Both the position numbers and the translations under genes were made by a program. A stretch of DNA of 64,000 nucleotides, from contig NW_005434555.1 of the NCBI RefSeq assembly GCF_000315625.1, forward strand, positions 94,106 to 158,105. The letters are read 5' to 3'. The stretch is from Guillardia theta CCMP2712 (Eukaryota; Cryptophyceae; Pyrenomonadales; Geminigeraceae). Below the pieces are notes generated by a model that was given only the letters and a program-made list of their open reading frames with translations, did no database searches and was not told where the DNA came from. Positions 22,097 through 33,790 of this stretch are shown here, one piece after another. The number at the start of each line of letters is the position of its first letter. The first letter of the stretch is position 1.

Positions 22097-24399
22097 ATGG
22101 TGCATGGTCAAGAACAACCTGCAGTTCCCTGCAGTCTCAACAGGTGAGAAGAAGATTCATGTGGGTTGTAGTTGTGACCATTCTGTAGAACTGTTCTCCA
22201 ATGTCCCGAGTACTCCAAGGGCACGAACAACTGGGAGTTGTCATACCAGCTGAATCGACCGCAAGAAGTGCCCTGCAGCGCTGCTCCTCGATTCTGCGCG
22301 TTTGATCTATCAAGTTCATTGACTGCCTGCAAGGCTGGGAGCTTTTTCCTTGACACCACCGCATACCGACTGACCACGTGGTCAATGATCACACCAGGAT
22401 CGCCTGCTGTGTGCGGCCATGGCAATCGAGCATTTTCCTTCTTCTTTCGATTGAGCTCACAATCAGCCAACATTCACTCGTTTCAAAACCTGCTGATCAT
22501 CTTCCTCGCGGGAGGAATGTGCTGGGATACCGACACTTGCGGAACAAACGCGACCAAGAGGACCATGGGGGCAGCAAACAACCCCTCAAGCCTTGAGCCA
22601 GACATCCCGATCTCCTTCCTTGAATCTGTGAGCGGTCGGGTGGGCCTAAGCACTCTCGTTTACAGTCAGGGGATTTTCAGTCCAGACCAGTATGACATAG
22701 TAGTCATCCCTGATTGCACCGGGGACCTGCATGTAGGTAACAGAAGTTTCACATACAGATCAGGGAACACTTCTTGCATTACCGCGCATCACTTTGGAGC
22801 CGTCAACACTGGAATGACGCTTGAATGGATCTTTGACAAGAGAAACATCAAATCCCTACAACGGATTTCCATCATCTCGACGGGTTTGAACACGGGGCAA
22901 TCTGCCCAGTTCCCGGACGCTCGACCGATACCCTACGCCCCTGGGTCTCATGGGGGAATATTCTGGGCTCCGTTCATACAAGGGATGCATCCTCAAATAC
23001 CCGTCAAGGTGATCTCAGAGCAGTCTCTCGGGGTTGTCGGTCCGAAATGGAAGGTGATGATGCAAGATGACCCGTGGGGCGCGACCACCGCCAAGACGCC
23101 GGACTTGTCACAGACTGTCTTACCCAGCAGCTCTGAATGGTCGTTCGTATATGACGACACCTCGTACTACTATGAAGTGATAACACAGAAGAACAGCCTG
23201 ATATCATTCGCGGATATAGCTTCATCGTCAGACGAAAATCAGAAACGGTTTTTCGTAGACACCGGGGGGAGTCTGACGGATTGTTGCCTGGAAGGATGTA
23301 GTTGTTCTCAGGCAGCCAGCAGATCGTACAAGTCGGGGCAAACAGACTGGTTGAAAAGCTTCAAAGTTGCTGTGATTCGTAGGCATCAACGAATGGGCAC
23401 GACCTACCTCTCGTGGATTCATGAAGTGCCGAACTTGCGATTCTTGTTGACTCCGGTCAACATCTCGAAGAGTGTCAACGGCATCGCCCAAGTGACTCAG
23501 ATCTTTGAACAGTAAGCGAACAAACCATTGCTTCTTCTCGGCTAACTTTTCTTAGGTTGTTGGGATCACAAACATATACAGCCTGGAAATCTCGCTTCAA
23601 CTACACGACGGGATGTCCGATACTCAATGCATCTTCAAAATGCGGAGAGAGCAATGCTATACTGTCAAACTGGATGTGAGTATAGATGATGTCACGGTGC
23701 TGCCTGAGCTGCTATGAAACCTGATTTGAGTGGCAGCTACTCGATAGCAACAGCTCGACTGATCTTCAACTCGAGAGGAATCTTGGTTGCTACGACATTC
23801 CCTGGACAGAACTACATGGAGCGGACGTTTGGCAACTACACTTGTATGGGATGTCTTGATGGGGTATTGCTCATCTGCCTTTTCTCTTCTCCTCTGAGCA
23901 AATATTTCAGATCCCAGGCTCTTACCCGGGGGATTATAAGTGTAACTCGGTCTTATTGCCCGGAGAAACCTTGTTGTCTCTGGCTGCCAAGTACATGACG
24001 GACTGGATCACTTTGTGGTCCATGAACGGAGGCCTCGGCATTTACAGCTCTCAACAGTTGGTTCTATACAAGTACGGCCATGAGTATCGCGTGAGTTTCG
24101 GTATATTCCTCCGTTACTCTGTCAGCTAGCCTGACTTTCTTTCCCATGCTAGATGATACAATAGACACCATTGCCACAAGATTTGGAACGACAAGCTACC
24201 ACATATACAATGTGAATTTCAATAGGATAACTAGCATATACAACACATCCAGAATTCGAGAAGGAGACGTGATTTGCATAGTTCCCAACTTCCAGCAAGC
24301 TCGGGTGAGTGTGTTCGTTCCTTCATGCTCAACTGACTCCATGCTCAGGACCAGCAGGGACTCTCGATGTGCCAAGTCAATCAGAATTACAATGTCTGA
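22097..24399 (+). CDS. Pectin-acetylesterase/Notum-like protein with LysM domains
   Basis: A possible start at 22097 leads through an intron (about 22142-22185) into a long exon reaching about 23512; later exons join in phase. N-terminal half: CPEYSKGTNNWELSYQL, then LLIIFLAGGMCWDTDTCG and YDIVVIPDCTGDLHVGN and HHFGAVNTGM, the landmarks of the pectin acetylesterase/Notum alpha/beta hydrolases. Where that family has the nucleophile in GCSAG, this protein reads STGLNTG, so the Ser appears to be Asn. C-terminal half: two LysM-like units (LLPGETLLSLAAKYMTDWI, and YRVSFDDTIDTIATRFGTT with IREGDVICIVPN) followed by a TGA at 24397. LysM binds chitin or peptidoglycan-like glycans. It is likely extracellular or on the cell surface. 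The start and the signal peptide are unresolved. Confidence 0.65.
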
Positions 24400-24546
24400 G
24401 AGATCGTCCGACCGCTACCATGCGACCTCTGTGTCTAGACGAGAAGTCCGAGGTATCGCGGGCCACTCAGAAGGGCACTGGTAGCGAGGGACGGCAAACC
24501 GGTGCTGCAGTGAAGGAACTCAGCGAGGTGCGGGCCGTCACTCTAC

Positions 24547-25620
24547 TCACCTGTATGCTGGGGGCAGGAAGAACATCCTGGTGCTGGTGAGCAAGAAGAT
24601 AACAGCCCAGAGTCGGATAAGCCAAGAGTTGTGGAGCCCTGGGTGCCGGTCAGAGCAGGAGATGCAAAGCTAGGTGGTCACGGAATCGTTTCTCCACAAT
24701 CAGCTCCACCTTGGCAGCCTTGACAACTCGTCAGGTTTGAATCGCCGCAGTGAGGACTACCAAAGCTTGGAGGAGGAAAAACAGCAGCCAGTAGCCTCGT
24801 AGACAACCTTGCTTGCTTCGACTCCCATACCACAAGATGGCCTCATGGAAAACACCACTGACTGCGAAGGTGAAGACAGCAGCGACACTGTTAGATAGAT
24901 TTAACTTCTTTAGAGGATTGAAACAGCCATGTCTGAGAAGTCGAGCTGCCGTCATGTTCCACCTGTGACCCCAGAAGTCTCTGAGAGAGGAGGACAGGAG
25001 CGGCGAAGCGAAGTGCTCCTCGACGTCCATGCCCAGCAGACATACCAGACCCGCAGGGAAATCCATGAGACCGGAGGCCGTTAGCAGAACCACGAAGGAC
25101 CAACACACGTCACCGATCAGAGTGCCCTTGGAGCAGGCGTGCGAGAGATGCTCTAGCGTCTCGCACTTGTCAAGGGAGTAGAGCAGGAGGAGTAAGCCCA
25201 GCAGCTTGTACATGAACCTTCCTACCAAGGTGAAGCCTTTCTGGTACCGTTCTGTGCCTCCCAACTGTACGAGCTCCTGGTTGCTCCCCGCTTGAGGTTG
25301 ATGGGCAAGAAGTAGGACATCCAGAACAGACCCAACGATCGTTGAGTGTTCGCGGAGGCTAGTGGGCCATGTCCTGAGAGGAGCGCAATGACTCGGGCCG
25401 TTCCCCACCACGTGACCAGCGTTGACGACAGGACGCAGCACACAGCAGCCTCCGTCTTGTCGTTGAGGCACATCGGAATGAGAGCATGGAGAGAAAAGAG
25501 GGGTGCTGCATAGAGCCTGTTCTTCGTCACGAAATGCCTGCAGAATTCTGAGGATAGAATCGAAGACAACACACAGAAGGCAAGTCCGATCAGAGGATCC
25601 GAGATCGCAGTCAGTCTCAT
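24547..25620 (-). CDS. Wax-synthase-like MBOAT acyltransferase
   Basis: Starts at ATG 25620. Several hydrophobic helices are seen, with the family landmarks SLRDFWGHRWN and, about 30 residues later, FAVSGVFHEA, whose His is the presumed catalytic residue. Plant and algal relatives transfer acyl groups from acyl-CoA to alcohols or sterols in the ER membrane. The first stretch (through WMSYFLPINLK, about 25290) and the second (ELVQLGGTERYQKGF onward) lie in different frames, with no normal-size intron between; I see either a tiny intron or an assembly indel. The second frame closes at 24731, but a membrane-like stretch (LWAVIFLLTSTRMFF) at 24547-24630 may be a last exon. The gene is convergent with the esterase/LysM gene. 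Confidence 0.6.
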
Positions 25621-25739
25621 GCCCTCGACCTGCTACCTACTCGGCACAGACGTCACCCTGCATGTCGCGAATGTGTTCCTCCTTCCTCCCGCCGCCATTT
25701 TGTTGAGTCCATGACTTCCAACCTTGCACATGGGAAGTC

Positions 25740-25870
25740 CGCCTCAGCCGGCCCCGGGTCAACGCCGCCGACTGAGCGGCCCGGCGGCCGGGGGCCCCGC
25801 CGCCGCTCAGTACGGTGCCGCAGTGCCCCGGTCAGGCTGCGGCCGGGCGGAGGCTCCGACGCGGGGGTCG
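25740..25870. other. GC-rich island
   Basis: About 130 bp of GGCCCGG/CCGCCG-rich sequence between the wax-synthase-like gene and the next gene, similar in style to the islands at 20715, 41000 and 45740. Confidence 0.6.
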
Positions 25871-25924
25871 TCCGATCATCATACTGGTACTTTCAATGCC
25901 AAAATAACCTGATAATAACATTGT

Positions 25925-26594
25925 CTACAGAGATTCCTCAGGCTCTAGAGTTGCGATCAAGCCCCTGTCCTCCTCGTCGACCTTGAGCATGTTGACGTAG
26001 AAGCACATTGGGTCCTCCTACAGGATCAAGTCAAAGTGACGGAGTTTCTGCCCTCAAACTTGAATCCCTCCCCATAAACTTCAAATTCACTTCTCAGGTT
26101 CAAACGGAACCTCTCAACCTAAATCGCATGCAATTTCCTCACCTCATCAGATCCGTCTCGGAAAACCTTGAAACTCTTCGTCACTCTCTCCCTCCTCCTC
26201 ACACCACAAGCCCCTCACCTTCACACTCTGAAATAGTCCTGCCGGAGAAGCGACAAAATGGCGAGAGAAGTAGCAGATTCTGCATCCAGCACGGCTCAGA
26301 TTCCACCATGGGTCGTCATGGCACATCTCATACCCAGTCGACGAGTGCAGATAGAAGATTCTCAACAACAACGAGTCTTTCCCGACGTTGTTCACCACAT
26401 ACCCGTAAACCTTCGTGTCTGCAAGGTTCTCGTCATCCCATAGAAGCTTCTTCCCTTCATGACTTACTTCCTCCGCTGAGTTCCATTTCTTCCCCGTTCA
26501 GCGCCATCTTCATGACTCGTTTCCAGTTCGACTTGAACCCCCCAACAAGCTTCCCCACAAACAACTCCCGTGAGTCACCATTATCTCCTCCTCC

Positions 26595-26628
<34 letters not shown>

Positions 26629-27901
26629 ACCTGTGGCAGCCTCATCCGAACGTAGTAGTTGGCGAAGATGTTATTCTCTTCGTCTATTCCCAGGGACAAA
26701 TGCGTTTCTGTCAGCCTTGCCATGTATACAGCGAAAGCCCTTCCTGTACGCATCAACATCACTAGCAAACAAAACAACCCCCTCCATTCCTATGCATCAA
26801 CCAATTGCATAACAGCACAGTGAAGACTGCGACTTGAATTCTATTTCATTGATCTCCTCTTCTCCCTCCCTCCCTTACCCAGGCTCTCTATGCTTCCTCG
26901 TATCCTCTCCATGATGCTCTGTGACGCGTGATCCGTCGACAACGCCTTCAGGGCCTCCGACATGAAGCCTCTACAGAACTCTCTCCGTCAGCACTCCTCC
27001 TCATCCCCTCCTCATCCCCTCCTCTCTCCTTTTTTTTGCTCTCACCGGCTCTCTGATACCAGCCCCCTCAGCGCCTGGTCGATGTCGTACGCACACGCGT
27101 TCGACGTCCCCGGGTCTCTCCGTACTACCATGCAGAACTTCCCCGCAATATCTCCTGGCCACTCGTGCCTCACCTCCGCCTCCTCCTGTGCCTCCAGTAC
27201 GAACACGCCTTCCCCCATGCACGACACATGCGCCGGTATCACCCGACACCTGATCACGTTCAAGCACACCATCCCCTCCCTCGAGAACGTCCGCAGGTCT
27301 ACGAAGAAGGGCCCCACCCCCTTCCCCAGCATCACCGCCTGCCCAGCCGCTCGTAGCACGTCCAGGCTCTCGTTCTCGACCAGATGGAGGAAGCACTGTC
27401 CTTCCTGCTCCAACAACCATGTTTCTCGTCAGACATCTACTCACCCTCTTGCCTTCTCCTCCCCTCCTCGCCCTCCCCTTCCTTCCCTCTTACCAGCCTC
27501 CGTAGCGGCGATCGGACGTAGTACTCCTTAAGCCCCACGCTCCCGCACTTGATCCTCCAGCTCGGTAGCTCCACCGACACGATCCTCTCCCTCCGGCTCG
27601 ACATGACCCTCGCCGTCGCTTCCTCTAGCGACACGCCGGGCTTTCGCTCCTTCCTGCTCGCCCGAGACGACGCCGGCATGGCCCGCAAGTGCGTCACCAG
27701 GTCCTCCAGCAGGTGCAGCAGCGTCCTCCGAGACGGCAAGCTCCCCCTCAGCTCGCCCAAGCTCCTCTCCATCTGGGGTATGAGGGGGTCGAGAATGTCG
27801 AGGAGCTTCTTGGTTTGCTCGCGGGTGACCAGAGCGTTCTGCTTGTCCCTGGCTTTCTTGCGGTTGAGATCCCTTCCTCTTGCAAGTTGATTTTTTGGCA
27901 T
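25925..27901 (-). CDS. Unrecognised multi-exon protein with basic helical N-terminus
   Basis: Start ATG 27901; the first exon (to about 27500) begins MPKNQLARGRDLNRKKARDK and continues with leucine-rich helices, a little like a basic helix-loop-helix segment but without a firm match. A second exon (about 27416-27060) is well coded (GQCFLHLVENESLDVLRAAG, then GPFFVDLRTFSREGMVCLNV). Further exons are visible near 26985-26880, 26777-26636, 26570-26455, 26440-26230 (VYGYVVNNVGKDSLLLRIFY) and a last exon near 26013 (MCFYVNMLKVDEEDRG) ending in TAG at 25925. I do not recognise the family. The N-terminus could bind DNA or be simply coiled coil. Exon edges are approximate. Confidence 0.5.
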
Positions 27902-28195
27902 GTTTGCTGTCAAGGAAATGTCATGCCCCGTCTTTGTTCTGTTTCAACATCGGCAGTTTGATTGTGATTGCTATATTTGAGACCAGCATTCCATATCAAA
28001 AGGGCCTGCAAGTTGAAAACAGTTAAGAGTGCAGCAAGTAATATAAAGTTACAACTAGAAATTGTCCTGCCACTGGTTACTCCCTGCTCATCTATCCAGA
28101 TTTTCATGTTTTGCTAAGATATGCTACTCTTTCCTCTCTCCTTTGAATCCTTTACCATTGATACCTCACCATCCTATCTATCCCATTCCAGCCTT
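27902..28195. other. Intergenic stretch
   Basis: No gene is supported; ordinary composition, serving as 5' flank of the leftward gene. Confidence 0.4.
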
Positions 28196-28260
28196 TTCCC
28201 CATCCATTTTCCCCATCCATTTCCCCCATCCATTTTCCCCATCCATTTTCCCCACCCCTC
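28196..28260 (+). repeat. Short CCCCATCCATTTT tandem repeat
   Basis: About five imperfect copies of a 13-15 bp unit (CCCCATCCATTTT). Confidence 0.8.
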
Positions 28261-28307
28261 CTCGTTGGCAAAAATATTTGTACCCACCTTTTTTGAGTAA
28301 ATCTTTA

Positions 28308-28545
28308 CCGCCTCAGCTCCTTCCGATCCTCCCCCCTCAGCTCCTTCCGATCCTCCCCCCTCAGCTCCTTCCGATCCTCCCCCCTCAGCTCCTTCCGATC
28401 CTCCCGCCTCAGCTCCTTCCGATCCTCCCGCCTCAGCTCCTTCCGATCCTCCCGCCTCAGCTTCTTCCGATCCTCCCGCCTCAGCTCCTTCCGATCCTCC
28501 CGCCTCAGCTCCTTCCGATCCTCCCCCCTCAGCTCCTTCCTCCGG
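28308..28545 (+). repeat. 24-bp minisatellite, about 10 copies
   Basis: Near-perfect copies of a 24-bp unit CTCAGCTCCTTCCGATCCTC then CCCC or CCGC. Being a multiple of three it is open on both strands: forward it reads PPQLLPIL repeats, reverse it reads ELRREDRK repeats. Neither frame joins a recognisable domain, so I list it as a repeat rather than a gene. Confidence 0.9.
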
Positions 28546-29241
28546 GCCCTCTCCTGCCCCTCAGCGTCCTGCTTCGTGTCCATCCCTGCACCTGTTTCTT
28601 CCTCCGGGCCTGCCCCTGGCCTGCGGCCCCCTCAGTCCTGTCCTTGACAACACTTGGCAACCAGCTCCTTCGCTCCTCTTCCGCTCCTCCTCCGTTCCTC
28701 TTCCGCAAATCATTTATGCTCTCTGCCTGGTATTTGTCTCCCTCCTGTGCTCTCTCCGCTCCTCCCTCTTCCATGCATGGAGCACTTCGTTCTTTGCATC
28801 CAGACGTGTAATGGGTCCAGCTTGCTTCGTTTGGAGAGGTCGCAGGAGAAAACGAAAATGGATGGATAGTGACGAGGCCGGATAGAATCCTACTATATTC
28901 TACTCTCTACCCTCACATCTCACTTGAATCCTCTGTTTTCCCATATCGACAGAAATTAGCACAACGTTTTAGCGTAAGAGGAGCGAAATATGTTTACATG
29001 AGAAAGATAAGATACAAAAATGAAGTTTCCTCGAGCATGTGTTCACCACAAAATCCGAACTGACATTTCATAACCAGTCTGTGTGTTTGTATGACAGCTG
29101 AAGTTTCTGGACAGCTCAAAGGACTTGTTATGGTCTTCGAATCGTGTTGTCATCTCTTTCGAGTTCATTCACATTAGTTAGTACGATTGGTTTACATCCT
29201 CCCGCCTCGTCAGACTCTTGTCTGTTGTTTTGTCATCCATT
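28546..29241. other. Intergenic stretch
   Basis: CT-rich to about 28760, then ordinary composition forming the 3' flank of the coiled-coil gene. No gene is supported. Confidence 0.4.
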
Positions 29242-32200
29242 TCAATTCTCCTCCTCAGTATCCTCAGGGCTGATCCGATGCAGCAAACGTTTAAGCTGAG
29301 CACGCGTCAATCGATGGAGAAAAGCGTATCAAGAGGAGGGAGGGAGAGGTGGGGGAGAAGGAGGAAGGGAGGGGAAGGAGAGAGAAAGAGAGGTGGGGAG
29401 GAGTTGGAGGAGAGAGGGAGGGGTGGGGAGGAGTTGGAGGAGAGAGGGGAGGGAGGCAGGGAAGGGATGAGGAGGAGACTCACTGAATCAAGGTTTTGCG
29501 GGCTGTCGATGTACATGTGTAGAACCGCACGGACATGAGCGAGGATGGCGTCAAGAGAAGCACACTCCTCCTCTGAGCGCTGTAGGGACCAGTCAGAAAG
29601 GACTTCCTCCTCCTCCTCCTCCTCCTACCTGCAAGTTGTGACGAAGGGCAGCGAGCTTCTTCTCTGCCTTCTCTCGCATCCTCTCCTCCGCTGCTTCAGC
29701 CTGCATGCCAGTCTCATCCAAAGTTCCACTCCTCCTCCTCCTCCTCTTACCTGACCCCGTCGGATGTTGCTATCTTCCAGCTCAGCTCGCAAGCTATCTC
29801 GCTCAGGGCGCAGCTTCTCGTTCTCCTCCTGTAGTTTCTGACGCTCCTCCGACACTGTGGCCAGTTGCATGCTCGAGCTCTCCGCCTCCGTCCTCAGCGC
29901 CTCCGCCTCCTCCTTCAGCTGCATCCACTCCCTGCTCTTCGCCTCGACCTCCTCCTCCAAGTCCTTCTGAGACTTCTCCAGCGCATCGATGGTCTTCATG
30001 CACTCCTCCTGCGTCCTCCTGAGCTCTGTCACCTCTTCCTGCAGCAGCGACGCCCGAGCCTCGCTGTCCTGCAGCTGCTGCGACCTCCTCTCCTCCTCCT
30101 CCAGCAGCTTTGCCACCTGCTCCTTCAGCTCGTCACGGCGCGAGGAGAAGCTCGTCAGGAGGCTCTCGACGGAGCAGGCGAGCCCGACGAGCAGGGCGCG
30201 AAGTTCGTGGGACGTCTTCGTCTCCGCCAGCTGTTGCTCGTACGAGTCTTCCCGCCAGTGCTGCCGCAGCTCGGGGTCGATCATGTCCGTCTCCTCCTCC
30301 TCTCCCGCAACCTCCACAGCCACACGCGTCAGCCGCACGATGCCGCATGCTGCCGCCATCTTCGCCGCCATCTCCTTCCTCTCAGCCTCCTCCACCTGCT
30401 CCTGCGCTGCCTCCACCTGCTCCTGCGCCTGCGCCAGCGACTTGGTGAGCTCGTCGAGCGCCTCCTGTGTCGCGCTCCTCTCGGAGTCGTTGAATGCCTC
30501 TGCATCCTCCATCGCTGTCTGCAGCTTCTTGAGCTCGGCCTCCTGCTTGGCCGCCTCCTCCTCTAGCTCCCTGCACCGATCCTCCTTCGCCTGCATCGCT
30601 GCCATGGTGTCGCTGAACACAAGGTCGTTCTGCTTCGTCGCCTCCTCCAGCTCTATCACCCTCGCTCTCAGCTCCCCCAGCTCCGTCTCTTTCTTTTCCA
30701 GCTGAGCCAGGGCTGCCTCCGCCTCCACCTTGTCCAGGGTCGCCGCCAGGGCCTGCTGGACCTCCTGCTGGGCCGCGCGAGCCTCCAGCTCCTCGACCGA
30801 CTGAGCCAGCCCGTCTCTCTCCTCCTCCGCCGCCGTCAGCATCATTTTCAGCTCCTCCTCGCGCTCTGCTGCTTCCTCGCGCAGCCTGGAGAGCTCCTCC
30901 TTCATCTCAGCCGCGTGCTTCTCTCGAAGCTTTTCTTCAACCTCCTCCATCTCCGCACGGAACTGCGTCACGATCAGCCCCACTCCTCGTCCCTCCTTCC
31001 CCTCCCCTCCCTTACCTTTGCGATCATCTTCTGCTCGTTCTCTTCCAGCTGCTGCGCGTACTCGCCCTGCGCTTGCAGCTCCTCGACCAGCTCGAGGTAC
31101 TTGTCATGCAGCTGGGTTGCAGGTCAGCAACAGCTGGGAGGGTGCGGGGCTCGCATCACCTCCTTCCTCTCCTCAAGAGCTCGGGTCTTCATCCTCACGA
31201 GCTTCGTCATGTCCCTCTGCATCCTCCTCGTCTGTCGCGACCACTTCGCCACTTTTGCCTCCTGCTCATCGAACCCTCGTCATCTCCTCCATCCTTCTTC
31301 CTCCGCCTCCTCCTTCACACACCGCCTCAAGCTTGATGGCCTTTGCCTGCTCGACAATCTCGAGCATGTCCCGGGAGTTCACCTCCAGCTGGTCGACCTG
31401 CTGGGCTTGCAGGGTTCGCATCTCCACCACTTGCCGTGCGTAGGTGACCCACTTGCTCACAAGCGTCTCGAGCTGCAAGTGAAGTCAAGAGGTAGTGGAG
31501 GGAGGGAGAGTGGAAGTAGAGGAGGAGAGGGAGGAGAGGAAGGAGGAGGAGAGGGAGAAGAGGGAGGAGGAGGACCTGGGAGGCCTTCTGTACGGCTTCT
31601 TTGTATCGCTCCTCGTAGTCTCCAGCCTTGAACTTGTCGCTCATCTCTTGCATCTCCTTCTTGTGCCGCTTGTACATGATCCGCATGTCGTTCTCAGCAT
31701 TCTGCCGTTGAACGATCAGCAAAGAAAGAGGAGGAGAGGAGAGGAGGGGGAGGAGCTTCACCTTGGTGGCTAGGATCTGCTCGTCAAGTTGCTTCTTGAG
31801 TGACGCCATGGAGTTCTCGTGCAGTCGCTTCACCTCCTCAGCTTCGCTCAGGTGCTGCTTGGCGGCTTCAAGCTCCTGCTGTACAGCCATCCCTGCTGCA
31901 TGCCCAGCTTCCTCCAGGTTTTTGACCTGAGGGATCCAGAGAATCAAATGGACGGCCCCTCCTCCTCCTCCTCCTCCTCCTCCTCAATAAGTCCTTCCTC
32001 CGTTCTCTCGCCCTCTGCCTTCTCCCGATCATCCTCTTACCTGCTGCTTCATAGAATCATTCTCAAGCTGCAGGGCTCGTAGCTCCTTGGACAGCAACTC
32101 GAGCTTGTCCGAGAGCGCGTCGCTCCTGCGCCTCTCCTCGTCCAAGTCCTTGATCCTCTCCTGCAGCGCGATCTCGCAGCTTTGCGCGTACTCTTGCTTG

Positions 32201-33307
32201 ACGAGTCAGAGTGGAAAGAACCATCAACGCTTCTCACCTTTCCTCTCCTCCCGCTCTCGCTTGCTGGCATCCAGCTCCTGTCGAAGAAGGTCGTTCCTGA
32301 TGATCAGGCTCTCTGCTCTCTCCTGCAGAGCCGAGGGAGACAGCTGCTCTATCTCTGCTATCACTCTGCTGGGTGTCTTGTGGAGGTTGCGGCCTACAAC
32401 TCGTTCAACAACAAGAAAGTCAAGTGCAGGGGGGAGAAAGATACATGGTTCCAAAGCAGGAGGGAAGGTGCAAAGAGAAGAATGGAAGAGAGGAGGAGAA
32501 ATTCTCACCAGGGGTGCGGGAAGGAGTCTTGAAGACGGAGAAATTCTCGGTGCTCCTGTTGTCCACGCAGCCGCCTTGGTTCCAGTTGCTGGCCCAGAGT
32601 TTCTTGACAATCTCCTCCAACTTCACGATCTCTTCCATGGACTTGTGGACTGCAAACTCGATCCTCTCATTCTCGAGCCTGGAGGACGACTCTGCTGGGC
32701 CAGAGCTCGCCGGCCTTGCCAGCCCTCTTGACTCTCCTTCAAGCAGCTCCAGCTTCTCCAACAGCTGGTTGTATTCGGACTTGAGCTCTAGGTATTCACT
32801 CTCCTGACGGTTCAAGAGCTCGCTCTGGGCCTTCACTTTGGCACGGAGATCGTCACGATCAGCTTGAGAATCTCTCAGCTCCTGTTGCATCGCATTCATC
32901 CGATTCTCCTTCTCCTGCATCGTTGACTTTTGCTCCTCAAGCTGAGCCGTCACCTGCTTCAACATGGTGCACTTCCTCTCGTAAGTCTTGAACAGCTCAG
33001 ATCCCTCTGTCTGCAGGCTCTCATACGAGTTCTTCCACTCTGATGACTCCTCTGCTGTGTTGATCAGCTCGACCTTGAGCTGCTTGTTGTGCTCATGAAG
33101 CTCGTCATATGCTTTCCTCAGCTCCTCGTAATCATCCAGAACTTCATTCAGCTTGTTTGACAGGAACTCCTTCTCAGAGCTCATATCCTCTAACTTCTTA
33201 GTGACACTCTCGTCTTCTTTCGCATGGTTGCTGCGCTTTGCTATCGGTTCGCTCGCCGGTTTGTTGTGGTCGAGTGCTTGAAGAGCAGGTCGCACGTTCT
33301 CGCTCAT
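29242..33307 (-). CDS. Long coiled-coil protein
   Basis: Start ATG 33307. Exons run leftwards with short introns: about 33307-32505 (ends near VFKTPSRTPG), then near 32380-32200, 32175-32045, 31925-31770, 31700-31580, 31475-31330, about 31265-31155, 31110-31025, then a long exon about 30983-29760, a short one at about 29720-29640, about 29590-29482, and a last exon ending FLHRLTRAQLKRLLHRISPE with TGA at 29242. Nearly all of it is heptad-like, rich in Glu, Lys, Leu and Gln, so it should form an extended coiled coil, as in cytoskeletal, basal-body or Golgi tethers. No motor, GRIP or calponin domain is seen. Function is not assignable from sequence. Exon edges are approximate. Confidence 0.65.
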
Positions 33308-33790
33308 GCTGTCCTAGAGCACAGTTCACTGTGCAAGGATGATGATGAAGGTGCTTCAAGGAGGACAGGGGGAACTCAAGGCAGCAGCTAAGGGCGGCGA
33401 GCAGCGACAACAGACAAGCGCGAAGACGACTAGGGGGCGATTGGGCAAGGAAGGGAACACGCGGACCCTGAGGCACAAAACTGGGGGTAGGGTAGTCTGC
33501 ATCGGTACCCAGATTGAGATAACCCTACCTATAAAAGACCTTACCATGTCATATGAAAGTAGGGGTTAGTTCAAACCCACCAGGTTCGAATAAGGGTAGG
33601 GTAGGCTCAAACAGAGGGGTAGGTCTCCTGAGGCGTGTTAATAAATGCCGTTCGAATTTTGAAAAACCGTAAATCGGTTCAAATCGATTTCTGATCGATT
33701 TAATTCCACGAGCCCACATCGATTCAAATCATTCACAAGAATCGATTTGAATCGAGTTGCGCAACAAACTCCAGGATCTTTCTCTATGCC
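33308..33790. other. Intergenic with GGGGTA island and AATCGATTT inverted words
   Basis: 33480-33625 carries several GGGTAGGGTAG/TACCC runs. 33655-33760 holds repeated self-complementary words around ATCGAT (AAATCGATT, AATCGATTTG, TCGATTCAAATC). This is the shared promoter region of the divergent coiled-coil and J-domain genes. Confidence 0.6.

Noticed and set aside
28305-28774. Leftward gene encoding ELRREDRK repeats
   Set aside because: Frame openness follows from the 24-bp unit; no flanking conserved sequence was found.
29865-30705. Forward Leu/Arg- or Ser-rich frames
   Set aside because: Antisense shadows of the large coiled-coil exon on the reverse strand.
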